Source: Cervus elaphus
Lineage: Eukaryota; Chordata; Mammalia; Artiodactyla; Cervidae
Length of the DNA: 64,000 nt
NCBI RefSeq assembly: GCF_910594005.1
Contig: NW_025316725.1
Location: 310,001 to 374,000 of the forward strand
Direction: 5' to 3'
The translations under genes and the position numbers were made by a program. How positions within the stretch are numbered: position 1 is the first letter of the stretch; every line of letters begins with the position of its first letter. Below are positions 46,091-58,023 of the stretch, piece after piece. The notes under the pieces are model-generated. The model worked only from the letters and a program-made list of their open reading frames with translations. It was not told where the DNA came from and did not search any database.

Positions 46091-46886
46091 TTGGTCCACG
46101 GAGCTCTTTCGTGTTGCTACAGTGACCTCAGGATCCCTCTAGCCTTGAAACAGTGTTCTTGGGGTTTCTCTGGAGTGCCATCAAGGAAATCAAGGCTCCT
46201 TTCCTGTGTGATGTGCAACACGGAATTGCTCTGCACGCAGTGCAGGGGAATCGGGCCTCATCTCGCGGCGAGGGGGAAGTCTCATGTTTTTTCTCGAGTT
46301 GCGGCGGGAACCTGGGGTATATCCTCGAGTTACGACGGGGATGGCCCTTCCACACACGTGTTTGTTCAGCGACGTCAGGACTCCTGCCTAGTTGCGAGGG
46401 ACAAGTCGAGATTCTCCTCTAGGCTTGGCACGGCAATTGGGACGCCTCTGCAACTGAGGCGGGAGAACAAGAGTCCCTTTCCACGTGCCACAGGCATCCT
46501 GGGACTCCTATCAAGTTTCACGAGGAGTCAGGCATCGTCTCCTTTGGAGGCACTGATCTCCACGTACCTCTGGAGTTTTCAAAGGATGTGAGGCCTCCGG
46601 TCGCGATGAGGTGGGGAACTAGGTCTTTCTCTGTGGTGTTCACAGGGGATTTAGACATCCTTTCGTGCTGGGAGATGCATGACGAGCCTGCATTCAAGTC
46701 ACTGCAGTGATCTCCATCCTTATTTCGAGTCAGGGCATCGCCGTGTCCATTCCATTTGAGGCCGCAAACTCAGGGTCCCTCTCATATACCTAGAGCAGAG
46801 AGAAGCCTCCTCTTGAGGTGCTTGTGGTAAGGTGGTATTCCTCTGGAGTCGATGCCAGGGACTAACCTCTCATCTCGAGTTGATTT
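46091..46886 (+). repeat. Satellite monomer M58
   Basis: 796 bp. Front GACAAGTCGAGATTC, CTCCTCTAGGC and GGCACGGCAATT, shared only with M80. Back GTGGTGTTCACAGG, shared with M60. One T is lost just before the unit start (CGAGTGATTTTTGG). Confidence 0.95.
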
Positions 46887-47681
46887 TTGGTCCACGGAGC
46901 TCTTTCATGTTGCTACAGTGACCTCAGGATCCCTCTAGCCTTGAAACAGTGTGCTTGGGGATTCTCTGGAGTGCCATCAAGGAAATCATGGCTCGTTTCA
47001 CGTGTGATGTGCAAAACGGAATTGCTCTGCATGCAGTGCAGGCGAATCGGGCCTCATCTCGCGGCGAGGGAGAGGTCTCATGGTTTTTCTCGAGTTGCGG
47101 CGGGAACCTGGGGTATATTCTCGAGTTACGACGGGGATGGCCCTTCCACACACGTGTTTGTTCAGCGACGTCAGGACTCCTGAATAGTTGCGAGGGACAA
47201 GTCGGGATTCTCCTCGAGGCTTGGCAGGGCCATTGGGACTCCTCTCGAGCTGAGGCGGGAGACCAAGGGTCCCTTTCCAACTGCCACAGGAATCCTGGGA
47301 CTCCTATCAAGTTTCACGAGGAGTCAGTCATCGTCTCCTTTGGAGGCACTGATCTCCACGTCCCTCTGGAGTTTTCAAAGGATGTGAGGCCTCCGGTCGC
47401 GTTGAGGTGGGGAACTAGGTCTTTCTCTGTGGTCTCCACAGGGGATTCAGACATCCTATAGTCTTGGGAGATGCAAGACGAGCCTGCATTCAAGTCACTG
47501 CAGCGAATCCGGCCTTATTTCGAGTCAGGGCATCGCGGTGTCCATTCCACTTGAGGCCGCAATCTCAGGGTCCCTCTCACATACCTAGAGCTGAGAGAAG
47601 CCTCCTCTTGAGGTGCTTGTGGTAAGGTGGTATTCCTCTGGATTCGAAGCCAGCGACTAACCTCTCATCTCGAGTTGATTT
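46887..47681 (+). repeat. Satellite monomer M59
   Basis: 795 bp. Partner of M61 (CAGGCGAATCGG, CCAACTGCCAC, GTCAGTCATCG). Private: GTGTGCTTGGGG, AATCATGGCTCG, CTGAATAGTTGC, GTCGCGTTGAGG. Confidence 0.95.
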
Positions 47682-48477
47682 CTGTTCAACAGAGTTCTTT
47701 CGTTTTGCTACAGTGACCTCAGGATCCCTCTAGCCTTGAAACAGTGTTCTTGGGGTTTCTCTGGAGTGCCATCAAGGAAATCAAGGCTCCTTTCAAGTGT
47801 GATGTGCAACACGGAATTGCTCTGCTCGCAGTGCAGGGGAATAGGGCCTCATCTCGCGGTGAGGGGCAAGCCTCATGGTTTTTCTCGAGTTGCGTTGGGA
47901 ACCTGGGGTATATTCTCGAGTTACGACGGGGATGGCCCTTCCACACACGTGTTTGTTCAACGACGTCAGGACTCCTGCCTTGTTGCGAGGGACAACTCGG
48001 GATTCTCCTCGAGGCTTGGCAGGGCAATTGGGCCGCCTCTCCAGCTGAGGCGGGAGACCAATCGTCCCTTTACACGTGCCACAGGAATCCTGGGACTCCT
48101 ATCAAGTTACACGAGGAGTCAGGCATCGTCTCCTTTGGAGGCACTGATCTCCGTGTCCCTCTGGTGTTTTCAAAGGATGTGAGCCCTCCGGTCTTGATGA
48201 GGTGGGGAAGTAGGTCTTTCTCTGTGGTGTTCACAGGGGATTTAGACATCCTTTCGTCCTGGGAGATGCATGACGAGCCTGCATTCAAGGCACTGCAGTG
48301 ATATCCATCCTTATCTCGAGTCAGGGCATCGCGGTGTCCATTCCATTTGAGACCGCAAACTCAGGGTCCCTCTCATATACCTAGAGCAGAGAAAAGCCTC
48401 CTCTTGAGGTGCTTGTGGTAAGGTCGTATTCCTCTGGAGTCGAAGCCAGGGACTAACCTCTCATCTCGTGTTGATTT
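47682..48477 (+). repeat. Satellite monomer M60
   Basis: 796 bp. The start is diverged (CTGTTCAACAGAG). CTGCTCGCAGTG is as in the GATAGCCC class. Back as in M58 (GTGGTGTTCACAGG, GATGCATGACG). Private: GGTCTTGATGAGG. Confidence 0.95.
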
Positions 48478-49273
48478 TTGGTCCACGGAGCTCTTTCATG
48501 TTTCTACAGTGACCTCAGGATCCCTCTAGCCTTGAAACAGTGTTCTTGGGGTTTCTCTGGAGTGCCATCAAGGAAATCAAGGCTCCTTTCATGTGTGATG
48601 TGCAAAACGGAATTGCTCTGCATGCAGTGCAGGCGAATCGGGCCTCATCTCGCGGCGAGGGAGAAGTCTCATGGTTTTTCTCGAGTTGCGGCGGGAACCT
48701 GGGGTTTATTCTCGAGTTACGACGGGGATGGCCCTTCCACACACGTGTTTGTTCAGCGACGTCAGGACTCCTGGCTAGTTGTGAGGGACAAGTCGGGATT
48801 CTCCTCGAGGCTTGGCAGGGCCATTGGGACGCCTCTCGAGCTGAGGGGGGAGACCAAGTGTCCCTTTCCAACTGCCACAGGAATCCTGGGACTCCTATCA
48901 AGTTTCACGAGGAGTCAGTCATCGTCTCCTTTGGAGGCACTGATCTCCGCGTCCCTCTGGGGTTTTCAAAGGATGTGAGGCCTCTGGTCGCGATGAGGTG
49001 GGGAACTAGGTCTTTCTCTGTGGTCTCCACAAGGGATTCAGACATCCTTTCGTCTTGGGAGAGGCAAGACGAGCCCGCATTCAAGTCACTGCAGGGATAT
49101 CCGGCCTTATTTCGAGTCAGGGCATCGCGGTGTCCATTCCACTTGAGGCCGCAAACTCAGGGTCCCTCTCACATACCTAGAGCTGAGAGAAGCCTCCTCT
49201 TGAGGTGCTTGTGGTAAGGTGGTAATCCTCTGGAGTCAAAGCCAGGGAATAACCTCTCATCTCGAGTTGATTT
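48478..49273 (+). repeat. Satellite monomer M61 (chimeric tail)
   Basis: 796 bp. Partner of M59 in most of its length. The final part (GGTAATCCTCTGG, GTCAAAGCCAGG, GGGAATAACC) is that of M34 and M47 and introduces M62. Confidence 0.95.
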
Positions 49274-50069
49274 TTGGGCCACGGAGCTCTTTCGTGTTGC
49301 TACAGTGACCTCAGGATCCCTCTAGCCTTGAAACACTGTTCTTGGGGTTTCTCTGGAGTGCCATCTAGGAAATCAGGGCTCCTTTCATGTGTGATGTGCA
49401 ACACGGAATTGCTCTGCACGCAGTGCAGGGGAATCGGGCCTCATCTCGCGGCGAGGGGGAAGTCTCATAGTTTTTCTCGAGTTGCGGCGGGAACCTGGGG
49501 TATATTCTCGAGTTACAACGGGGATGGCCCTTCCACCCACGTGTTTGTTCAGCCACGTCAGGACTCCTGCCTAGTTGCGAGGGACAACTCGGGATTCTCC
49601 TCGAGGCTTGACAGGGCAATTGGGACTCCTATCCAGCTGAGGCGGGTGACCAAGGGTCCCTTTCCACGTGCCACAGGAATCCTGGGACTCCTATCAAGTT
49701 TCACGAGGAGTCAGGCATCGTCTCCTTTGGAGGCACTGATCTCCGTGTACCTCTGGAGTTTTCAAAGGATGTGAGGCTTCCGGTCGCGATGAGGTGGGGA
49801 CCTAGGTCTTTCTCTGTGGTCTCCACAGGGGATTCAGACATCCTTTCCTCTTGGGAGATGCAAGACGAGCCTGCATTCAAGTCACTGCAGGGATATCCAG
49901 CCTTATTTCGAGTCAGGGCATCGCGGTGTCCATTCCACTTGAGGCTGCAAACTCAGGGTACCTCTCACATACCTAGAGCTGAGAGAAGCCTCCTCTTGAC
50001 GTGCTTGTGGTAAGGTGGTATTCCTCTGGAGTCGAAGCCAGGGACTAACCTCTCATCTCGAGTTGATTT
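49274..50069 (+). repeat. Satellite monomer M62
   Basis: 796 bp. Copy of M35 at 21,480 bp. Private: GCCATCTAGGAAATC, TCTCATAGTTTTTC, GGGTACCTCTC, CTTGACGTGC. Confidence 0.95.
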
Positions 50070-50864
50070 TTGGTCCACGGAGCTCTTTCGTGTTGCTACA
50101 GTGACCTCAGGATCCCTCTAGCCTTGAAACAGTGTTCTTGGGGTTTCTCTGGAGTACCATCAAGGAAATCAAGGCTCCTTTCATATGTGATATGCAACAC
50201 GGAATTACTCTGCACGCAGTGCAGGGGAATCGGGCCTCATCTCACGGCGAGGAGGAAGTCTAATGGTTTCTCTCGAGTTACGGCGGTAACCTGGGGTATA
50301 TTCTCGAGGTAGGACGGGGATGGCCCTTCCACCCACGTGTTTGTTCAGTGACGTGACTAGTCCTGCCTCGTTGCGAGGGACAACTCGGGATTCTCCTCGA
50401 GGCTTGGCAGGGCAATTGGGACGCCTCTCCAGCTGAGGCGGGAGACCAAGGGTCCCTTTCCACGTGCCACAGGAATCCTGGGACTCCTATCAAGTTTCAC
50501 GAGGAGTCAGGCATCGTCTCCTTTGGAGGCACTGATCTCCGCGTACCTCTGGAGTTTTCAAAGGATGTGAGGCCTCCGGTCGCGATGAGGTGGGGAACTA
50601 GGTCTTTCTCTGTGGTCTCCACAGGGGATTCAGACATCCTTTCGTCTTGGGAGATGCAAGACGAGCCTGCATTCAAGTCACTGCAGGCATATCCGCCTGA
50701 TTTCCAGTCAGGACATCGTGTTGTCCATTCCACTTGAGGCCGCAAACTCAGGGTCCGTCTCACATACCTAGAGCTGAGATAAGCCTCCTCTTGAGGTGCT
50801 TGTGGTAAGGTGGTATTCCTCTGGAGTCGAAGCCTGGAACTAACCTCTCATCTCGAGTTGATTT
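50070..50864 (+). repeat. Satellite monomer M63
   Basis: 795 bp. Copy of M36, about four or five differences (GGAGTACCATC, CTCGAGGTAGG, GAGCTGAGATAAG). Confidence 0.95.
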
Positions 50865-51659
50865 TTGGTCCACGGAGCTCTTTCGTGTTACTACAGTGAC
50901 CTCAGGATCCCTCTAGCCTTGAAACAGTGTTCTTGGGGTTTCTCTGGAGTGCCATCAAGGTAATCAAGGCTCCTTTCATGTGTGATGTGCAACACGGAAT
51001 TGCTCTGCTCGCAGTGCAGGGGAATCGGGCCTCATCTCGCGGCGAGGGGGAAGTCTCATGGTTTTTGTCGAGTTGCGGCGGGAACCTGGGGTATATTCTC
51101 GAGTTACGACGGGGATAGCCCTTCCTCACACGTGTTTGTTCCCGATGTCAGGACTCCTGCCTTGTTGCGAGGGACAACTCGGGATTCTCCTCGAGGATTG
51201 GCAGGGCAATTGGGACGCCTCTCCAGCTGAGGCGGGAGGCCAAGTGTCCCTTTCCACGTGCCAACGGAATCCTGGGACTCCTAAGAAGTTTCACGAGGAG
51301 TCAGGCATCGTCTCCTTTGGAGGCACTGATCTCTGCGTACCTCTGGAGTTTTCAAAGGATGTGAGGCCTCCGGTCGTGATGAGGTGGGGAACTAGGTCTT
51401 TCTCTGTGGTCTCCACAGGGGATTCAGACATCCTTTCGTCTTAGGAGATGCAAGACGAGCCTGCATTCAAGTCACTGCAGGGATATCCGGCCTTATTTCG
51501 AGTCAGGGCATCGCGGTGTCCATTCCACTTGAGGCCGCAAACTCAGGGTCCCTCTCACATACCTAGAGCTGAGAGAAGCTTCCTCTTGAGGTGCTTGTGG
51601 TAAGGTGGTATTCCTCTGGAGTCGAAGCCAGGGACTAACCTCTCATCTCGAGTTGATTT
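50865..51659 (+). repeat. Satellite monomer M64
   Basis: 795 bp. Copy of M37. GTTTGTTCCCGATG replaces GTTTGTTCAGCGATG. AGAAGCTTCCTC tail. Confidence 0.95.
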
Positions 51660-52454
51660 TTGGCCCACGGAGCTCTTTCGTGTTGCTACAGTGACCTCAG
51701 CATCCCTCTAGCCTTGAAACAGTGTTCTTGGGCTTTCTCTGGAGTGCCATCAAGGAAATCAAGGTTCCTTTCATCTGTGATGTAAAATACGGAATTGCTC
51801 TTCACGCAGTGCAGGGGAATCGGGCTTCATCTCGCGGCGAGGGGGAAGTCTCATGGTTTTTCTCGAGTTGGGCGAGAACCTGTGGTATATTCTCGAGTTA
51901 CGACGGGGATGGCCCTTCCACACACGTGTTTGTTCAGCGACGTCAGGACTGCTGCCTAGTTGCGAGGGACAACTCGGGATTCTCCTCGAGGCTTAGCAGG
52001 GCAATTGGGACGCCTCTCGAGCTGAGGCGGGAGACCAAGGGTCCCTTTCCACGTGCCACAGGAATCCTGGGACTCTTATCAAATATCTTGAGGAGTCAGG
52101 CATCGTCTCCTTTGGAGGCACTGATCTCCGCGTACCTCTGGAGTTTTCATAGGATGTGAGGCCTCCGGTCGCGATGAGGTGGAGAACTCGGTCTTTCTCT
52201 GTGGTCTCCACAGGGGATTCAGACATCCTTTCGTCTTGGGAGATGCAAGACGAGCCTGCATTCAAGTCACTGCAGGGATATCCGGCCTTATTTCGAGTCA
52301 GGGCATCGCGGGGTCCATTCCACTTGAGGCCGCAAACTCAGGGTCCCTCTCACATACCTAGAGCTGAGAGAAGCCTCCTCTTGAGGTGCTTGTGGTAAGG
52401 TGGTATTCCTCTGGAGTCGAAGCCAGGGACTAACCTCTCATCTCGAGTTGATTT
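51660..52454 (+). repeat. Satellite monomer M65
   Basis: 795 bp. Copy of M38 up to the tail. Tail GCATCGCGGGGTCC is shared with M67 and M72. Private: GATGTAAAATACGG, GAGTTGGGCGAG. Confidence 0.95.
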
Positions 52455-53250
52455 TTGGTCCACGGAGCTCTTCCTTGATGCTACAGTGACCTCAGGATCC
52501 TTCTAGCCTTGAAACAGTGTTCTTGGGGTTTCTCTGGAGTGCCATCAAGATAATCAAGGCTCCTTTCATGTGTGATGTGCAACACGGAATTGCTCTGCAC
52601 GCAGTGCAGGGGAATCGGGCCTCATCTCGCGGCGAGGACGAAGTCTAATGGTTTTTCTCGAGTTGCAGCGGGAACCTGGGGTATAGTCTCGAGTTACGAC
52701 GGGGATGGCCCTTCCTCACACGTGTTTGTTCAGCAACGTCACGACTCCTGCCTAGTTGGGAGGGACAACTCGGGATTCTCCTCGAGGTTTGGCAGGGCAA
52801 TTGGGACGCCTCTCCAGCTGAGGCGGGAGATCAAGGGTCCCTTGCCACGTGCCACAGGAATCCTGGGACTCCTATCAAGTTTCACGAGGAGTCAGGCACC
52901 GTCTCCTTTGGAGGCACTGATCTCCGTGTACCTCTGGAGTTTTCAAAGGATGTGAGGCTTCCGGTCGCGATGAGTTGGGGAACTAGGTCTTTCTCTGTGG
53001 TCTCCACAGGGGATTCAGACATCCTTTCGTCTTGTGAGATGCAAGACGAGCCTGCATTCAAGTCACTGCAGGGTTATCCGGCCTTATTTCGAGTCAGGGC
53101 ATCGCGGTGTCCATTCCACTTGAGGCCGCAAACTCAGGGTCCCTCTCACATACCTAGAGCTGAGAGAAGCCTCCTCTTGAGGTGCTTGTGGTAAGGGGGT
53201 ATTCCTCTGGAGTCGAAGCCAGGGACTAACCTCTCATCTCGACTTGATTT
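52455..53250 (+). repeat. Satellite monomer M66
   Basis: 796 bp. Front as in M68 and M73 (TTCCTTGATGCTAC, CAAGATAATCAAGG). Back as in M71 (GATGAGTTGGGG, GGGTTATCCGG). Holds the left breakpoint of the pentamer duplication. Confidence 0.95.
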
Positions 53251-54045
53251 TTGGCCCACGGATCTCTTTCTTGTTGCTACAGTGACCTCAGGATCCCTCT
53301 AGCCTTGAAACAGTGTTCTTGGGCTTTCTATGGAGTGCCATCAAGGAAATCAAGGCTCCTTTCATGTATGATGGGCAACACGGAATTGCTCTGCACGCAG
53401 TGCCGGGGAAGCGGGCCTCATATCGCAGCGAGGGGGAAGTCTCATGGTTTTTCTCGAGTTGCGGCGGGAACTTGGGGTATATTCTCGAGTTACACCGGGG
53501 ATGGCCTTCCACCCACGTGTTTGTTCAGCCACGTCAGAACTCCGGCCTAGTTGCGAGGGACAACTCGGGATTCTCCTCGAGGTTTGGCAGGGCAATTGGG
53601 ACGCCTCTCCAGCTGAGGCGGGAAACCAAGGGTCCCTTTCCACGTGCCACAGGAATCCTGGGACTCCTATCAAGTTTCACGAGGAGTCAGGCATCGTCTC
53701 CTTTGGAGGTACTGATCTCCGCGTACCTCTGGACTTTTCAAAGGATGTGAGGCCTCCGGTCGTGATGCGGTGGGGAATTAGGTCTTTCTCTGTGGTCTCT
53801 ACAGGGGATTCAGACATTCTTTCGTCTTGGGAGATGCAAGACGAGCCTGCATTCAAGTCACTGCAGGGATATCCGGCCTTATTTCGAGTCAGGGCATCGC
53901 GGGGTCCATTCCACTTGAGGCCGCAAACTCAGGGTCCCTCTCACATACCTAGAGCTGAGAGAAGCCTCCTCTTGAGGTGCTTGTGGTAAGGTGGTATTCC
54001 TCTGGAGTCGAAGCCAGGGACTAACCTCTCATCTCGAGTTGATTT
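53251..54045 (+). repeat. Satellite monomer M67
   Basis: 795 bp. Twin of M72: GGGCTTTCTATGG, AGTGCCGGGGAAG, CTCATATCGCAGC, GTTACACCGGG, GATGCGGTGGGG, CTCTACAGGGG. One base fewer in GATGGCCTTCC. Confidence 0.95.
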
Positions 54046-54841
54046 TTGGTCCACGGAGCTCTTCCTTGATGCTACAGTGACCTCAGGATCCTTCTAGCCT
54101 TGAAACAGTGTTCTTGGGGTTTCTCTGGAGTGCCATCAAGATAATCAAGGCTCCTTTCATGTGTGATGTGCAACACGGAATTGCTCAGCACGCAGTGCCG
54201 GGGAATCGGGCCTCATCTCGCGGCGAGGACGAAGTCTAATGGTTTTTCTCGAGTTGCAGCGGGAACCTGGGGTATAGTCTCGAGTTACGACGGGGATGGC
54301 CCTTCCTCACACGTGTTTGTTCAGCAACGTCACGACTCCTGCCTAGTTGGGAGGGACAACTCGGGATTCTCCTCGAGGCTTGGCAGGGCAATTGGGACGC
54401 CTCTCCAGCTGAGGCGGGAGATCAAGGGTCCCTTGCCACGTGCCACAGGAATCCTGTGACTCCTATCAAGTTTCACGAGGAGTCAGGCATCGTCTCCTTT
54501 GGAGGCACTGATCTCCGCGTACCTCTGGAGTTTTCAAAGGATGTGAGGCCTCCGGTCGCGATGAGGTGGGAAACTAGGTCTTTCTCTGTGGTCTCCGCAG
54601 GGGATTCAGACATCCTTTCGTCTTGGGAGATGCAAGACGAGCCTGCATTCAAGTCACTGCAGGGATATCCGGCCTTATTTCGAGTCAGGGCATCGCGGTG
54701 TCCATTCCACTTGAGGCCGCAAACTCAGGGTCCCTCTCACATACCTAGAGCTGAGAGAAGCCTCCTCTTGAGGTGCTTGTGGTAAGGTGGTAATCCTCTG
54801 GAGTCAAAACCAGGGAATAACCTCTCATCTCGAGTTGATTT
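54046..54841 (+). repeat. Satellite monomer M68
   Basis: 796 bp. Twin of M73. Back equal to M47. Private: GCTCAGCACGC, AGTGCCGGGGAATC. Confidence 0.95.
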
Positions 54842-55637
54842 TTGGGCCACGGAGCTCTTTCGTGTTGCTACAGTGACCTCAGGATCCCTCTAACCTTGAA
54901 ACACTGTTCTTGGGGTTTCTCTGGAATGCCATCAAGGAAATCAAGGCTCCTTTCATGTGTGATGTGCAACACGGAATTGCTCTGCACGCAGTGCAGGGGA
55001 ATCGGGCCTCATCTCGCGGCGAGGGGGAAGTCTCATGGTTTTTCTCGAGTTGCGGCGGGAACCTGGGGTATATTCTCGAGTTACGACGTGGATGGCCCTG
55101 CCACACACGTGTTTGTTCAGCGACGTCAGGACTCCTGCCTAGTTGCGAGAGACAACTCGGGAATCTCCTCGAGGCTTGGCAGGGCTATTGGGATGCCTCT
55201 CCAGGTGAGGCGGGAGACCAAGAGTCCCATTTCACGTGCCACAGGAATCCTGGGACTCTTATCAAATATCTCGAGGAGTCAGGTATCGTCTCCTTTGGAG
55301 GCACTGATCTCCGCGTACCTCTGGAGTTTTCAAAGGATGTGAGGCCTCCGGTCGCGATGAGGTGGAGAACTCGGTCTTTCTCTGTGGTCTCCACAGGGGA
55401 TTCAGACATCCTTTCGTCTTGGGAGATGCAAGACGAGCCTGCATTCAAGTCACTGCAGGGATATCCGGCCTTATTTCTTGTCAGGGCATCGCGGTGTCCA
55501 TTCCACTTGAGGCCGCAAACTCAGGGTCCCTCTCACATACCTAGAGCTGAGAGAAGCCTCCTCTTGAGGTGCTTGTGGTAAGGTGGTATTCCTCTGGAGT
55601 CGAAGCCAGGAACCAACCTCTCATCTCGACTTGATTT
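54842..55637 (+). repeat. Satellite monomer M69
   Basis: 796 bp. Twin of M74 and M48 (GACGTGGATGGCC, GAGAGACAACTC). Only about two differences from M74. Confidence 0.95.
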
Positions 55638-56433
55638 TTGGCCCACGGATCTCTTTCTTGTTGCTACAGTGACCTCAGGATCCCTCTAGCCTTGAAACAG
55701 TGTTCTTCGGGTTTCTCTGAAGTGCCATCAAGGAAATCAAGACTCCTTTCATGTATGATGTGCAACACGGAATTGCTCTGCACGCAGTGCAGGGGAATCG
55801 GGCCTCATCTCGCGGCGAGGGGGAATTCTCATGGTTTTCTCGAGCTGCGGCGGGAACCTGGGGTATATTCTTGAGTTACAACGGGGATGGCCCTTCCACC
55901 CACGTGTTTGTTCAGTGACGTGAGGACTCCTGCCTAGTTGCGAGGGACAGCTCGGGATTCTCCTCGAGGCTTGGCAGGGCAATTGAGACGCCTCTCCAGC
56001 TGAGACGGGAGACCAAGGGTCCCTTTCCACGTGCCACAGGAATCCTGGGACTCCTATCAATTTTCATGAGGAGTCAGGCATCGTCTCCTTTGGAGGCACT
56101 GGTCTCCGCGTACCTCTGGAATTTTCAAAGGATGTGAGGCCTCCGGTCGCGATGAGGTGGGGAACTAGGTCTTTCTCTGTGGTCTCCACAGGGGATTCAG
56201 ACATCCTTTCATCTTGGGAGATGCAAGACGAGCCTGCATTCAAGTCACTGCAGGGATATCAGGCCTTATTTCGAGTCAGGGCATCTCGGTGTCCATTCCA
56301 CTTTGAGGCCGCAAACTCAGGGTCCCTCTCACATACCTAGAGCTGAGAGAAGCCTCCTCTTGAGGTGCTTGTGGTAAGGTGGTATTCCTCTGGAGTCGAA
56401 GCCAGGGACTAATCTCTCATCTCGAGTTGATTT
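55638..56433 (+). repeat. Satellite monomer M70
   Basis: 796 bp. Twin of M75 and M49. It has GCAATTGAGACGCC where M49 and M75 have GCAATTTGGACGCC. Tail CCACTTTGAGGCC (one extra T). Confidence 0.95.
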
Positions 56434-57228
56434 TTGGCAACGGAGCTCTTTCGTGTTGCTACAGTGACCTCAGGATCCCTCTAGCCTTGAAACAGTGTTC
56501 TTGGGGTTTCTCTGGAGTGCCATCAAGGAAATCAAGGCTCCTTTCATGTGTGATGTGCAACACGGAATTGCTCTGCACGCAGTTCAGGGGAATCGGGCCT
56601 CATCTCGCGGCGAGGGGGAAGTCTCATGGTTTTTCTCGAGTTGCAGCGGGAACCTGGGGTATATTCTCGAGTTACGACGGGGATAGCCCTTCCTCACACG
56701 TGTTTGTTCAGCGATGTCAGGACTCCTGCCTTGTTGAGAGGGACAACTCGGGATTCTCCTCGAGGATTGGCAGGGCAATTGGGACGCCTCTCCAGCTGAG
56801 GCGGGAGGCCAAGTGTCCCTTTCCACGTGCCAAAGGAATCCTGGGACTCCTAAGAAGTTTCACGAGGAGTCAGGCATCGTCTCCTTTGGAGGCACTGATC
56901 TCCGTGTACCTCTGGAGTTTTCAAAGGATGTGAGGCTTCCGGTCGCGATGAGTTGGGGAACTAGGTCTTTCTCTGTGGTCTCCACAGGGGATTCAGACAT
57001 CCTTTCGTCTTGTGAGATGCAAGACGAGCCTGCATTCAAGTCACTGCAGGGTTATCCGGCCTTATTTCGAGTCAGGGCATCGCGGTGTCCATTCCACTTG
57101 AGGCCGCAAACTCAGGGTCCCTCTCACATACCTAGAGCTGAGAGAAGCCTCCTCTTGAGGTGCTTGTGGTAAGGGGGTATTCCTCTGGAGTCGAAGCCAG
57201 GGACTAACCTCTCATCTCGACTTGATTT
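56434..57228 (+). repeat. Satellite monomer M71 (chimeric)
   Basis: 795 bp. First ~180 bp equal M76 (GGCAACGG, CGCAGTTCAGG). The middle equals M77 (GTTGCAGCGGG, GATAGCCC, CTTGTTGAGAGGG). The back equals M66 (GATGAGTTGGGG). It is the central joint of the pentamer duplication. Confidence 0.95.
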
Positions 57229-58023
57229 TTGGCCCACGGATCTCTTTCTTGTTGCTACAGTGACCTCAGGGTCCCTCTAGCCTTGAAACAGTGTTCTTGG
57301 GCTTTCTATGGAGTGCCATCAAGGAAATCAAGGCTCCTTTCATGTATGATGTGCAACACGGAATTGCTCTGCACGCAGTGCCGGGGAAGCGGGCCTCATA
57401 TCGCAGCGAGGGGGAAGTCTCATGGTTTTTCTCGAGTTGCGGCGGGAACTTGGGGTATATTCTCGAGTTACACCGGGAATGGCCTTCCACCCACGTGTTT
57501 GTTCAGCCACGTCAGGACTCCTGCCTAGTTGCGAGGGACAACTCGGGATTCTCCTCGAGGTTTGGCAGGGCAATTGGGACGCCTCTCCAGCTGAGGCAGG
57601 AAACCAAGGGTCCCTTTCCACGTGCCACAGGAATCCTGGGACTCCTATCAAGTTTCACGAGGAGTCAGGCATCGTCTCCTTTGGAGGTACTGATCTCCGC
57701 GTACCTCTGGACTTTTCAAAGGATGTGAGGCCTCTGGTCGTGATGCGGTGGGGAATTAGGTCTTTCTCTGTGGTCTCTACAGGGGATTCAGACATTCTTT
57801 CGTCTTGGGAGATGCAAGACGAGCCTGCATTCAAGTCACTGCAGGGATATCCGGCCTTATTTCGAGTCAGGGCATCGCGGGGTCCATTCCACTTGAGGCC
57901 GCAAACTCAGGGTCCCTCTCACATACCTAGAGCTGAGAGAAGCCTCCTCTTGAGGTGCTTGTGGTAAGGTGGTATTCCTCTGGAGTCGAAGCCAGGGACT
58001 AACCTCTCATCTCGAGTTGATTT
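57229..58023 (+). repeat. Satellite monomer M72
   Basis: 795 bp. Copy of M67 at 3978 bp. Differences include CTCAGGGTCCCTC, CACCGGGAATGG and GAGGCAGGAAACC. Confidence 0.95.

Larger units (their letters stand above)
46091..49273. repeat. Region C: two-monomer higher-order repeat (M58-M61)
   Basis: The period is 1591 bp. M58 and M60 share the back half (GTGGTGTTCACAGG, GATTTAGACATCC, GATGCATGACG, ATCCATCC). M59 and M61 share CAGGCGAATCGG, GGACAAGTCGGG, GGGCCATTGGGA, CCAACTGCCAC and GTCAGTCATCG. The last monomer, M61, changes to a region B type tail near 49,230, which marks the breakpoint to region D. Confidence 0.8.
49274..52260 (+). repeat. Dispersed duplicate of 27,794-30,780
   Basis: This is the second copy at offset 21,480 bp (27 monomers). 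It opens region D immediately after the chimeric tail of M61. Confidence 0.85.
52920..56900 (+). repeat. Five-monomer higher-order repeat, copy 1
   Basis: The copy runs from the back of M66 to the middle of M71. It pairs with the next copy at 3978 bp: 53251/57229, 54046/58024, 54842/58820, 55638/59616. The start is marked by TCTCCGTGTACC, GAGGCTTCCGG, GATGAGTTGGGG and GGGTTATCCGG, which recur in the back of M71. Confidence 0.87.
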
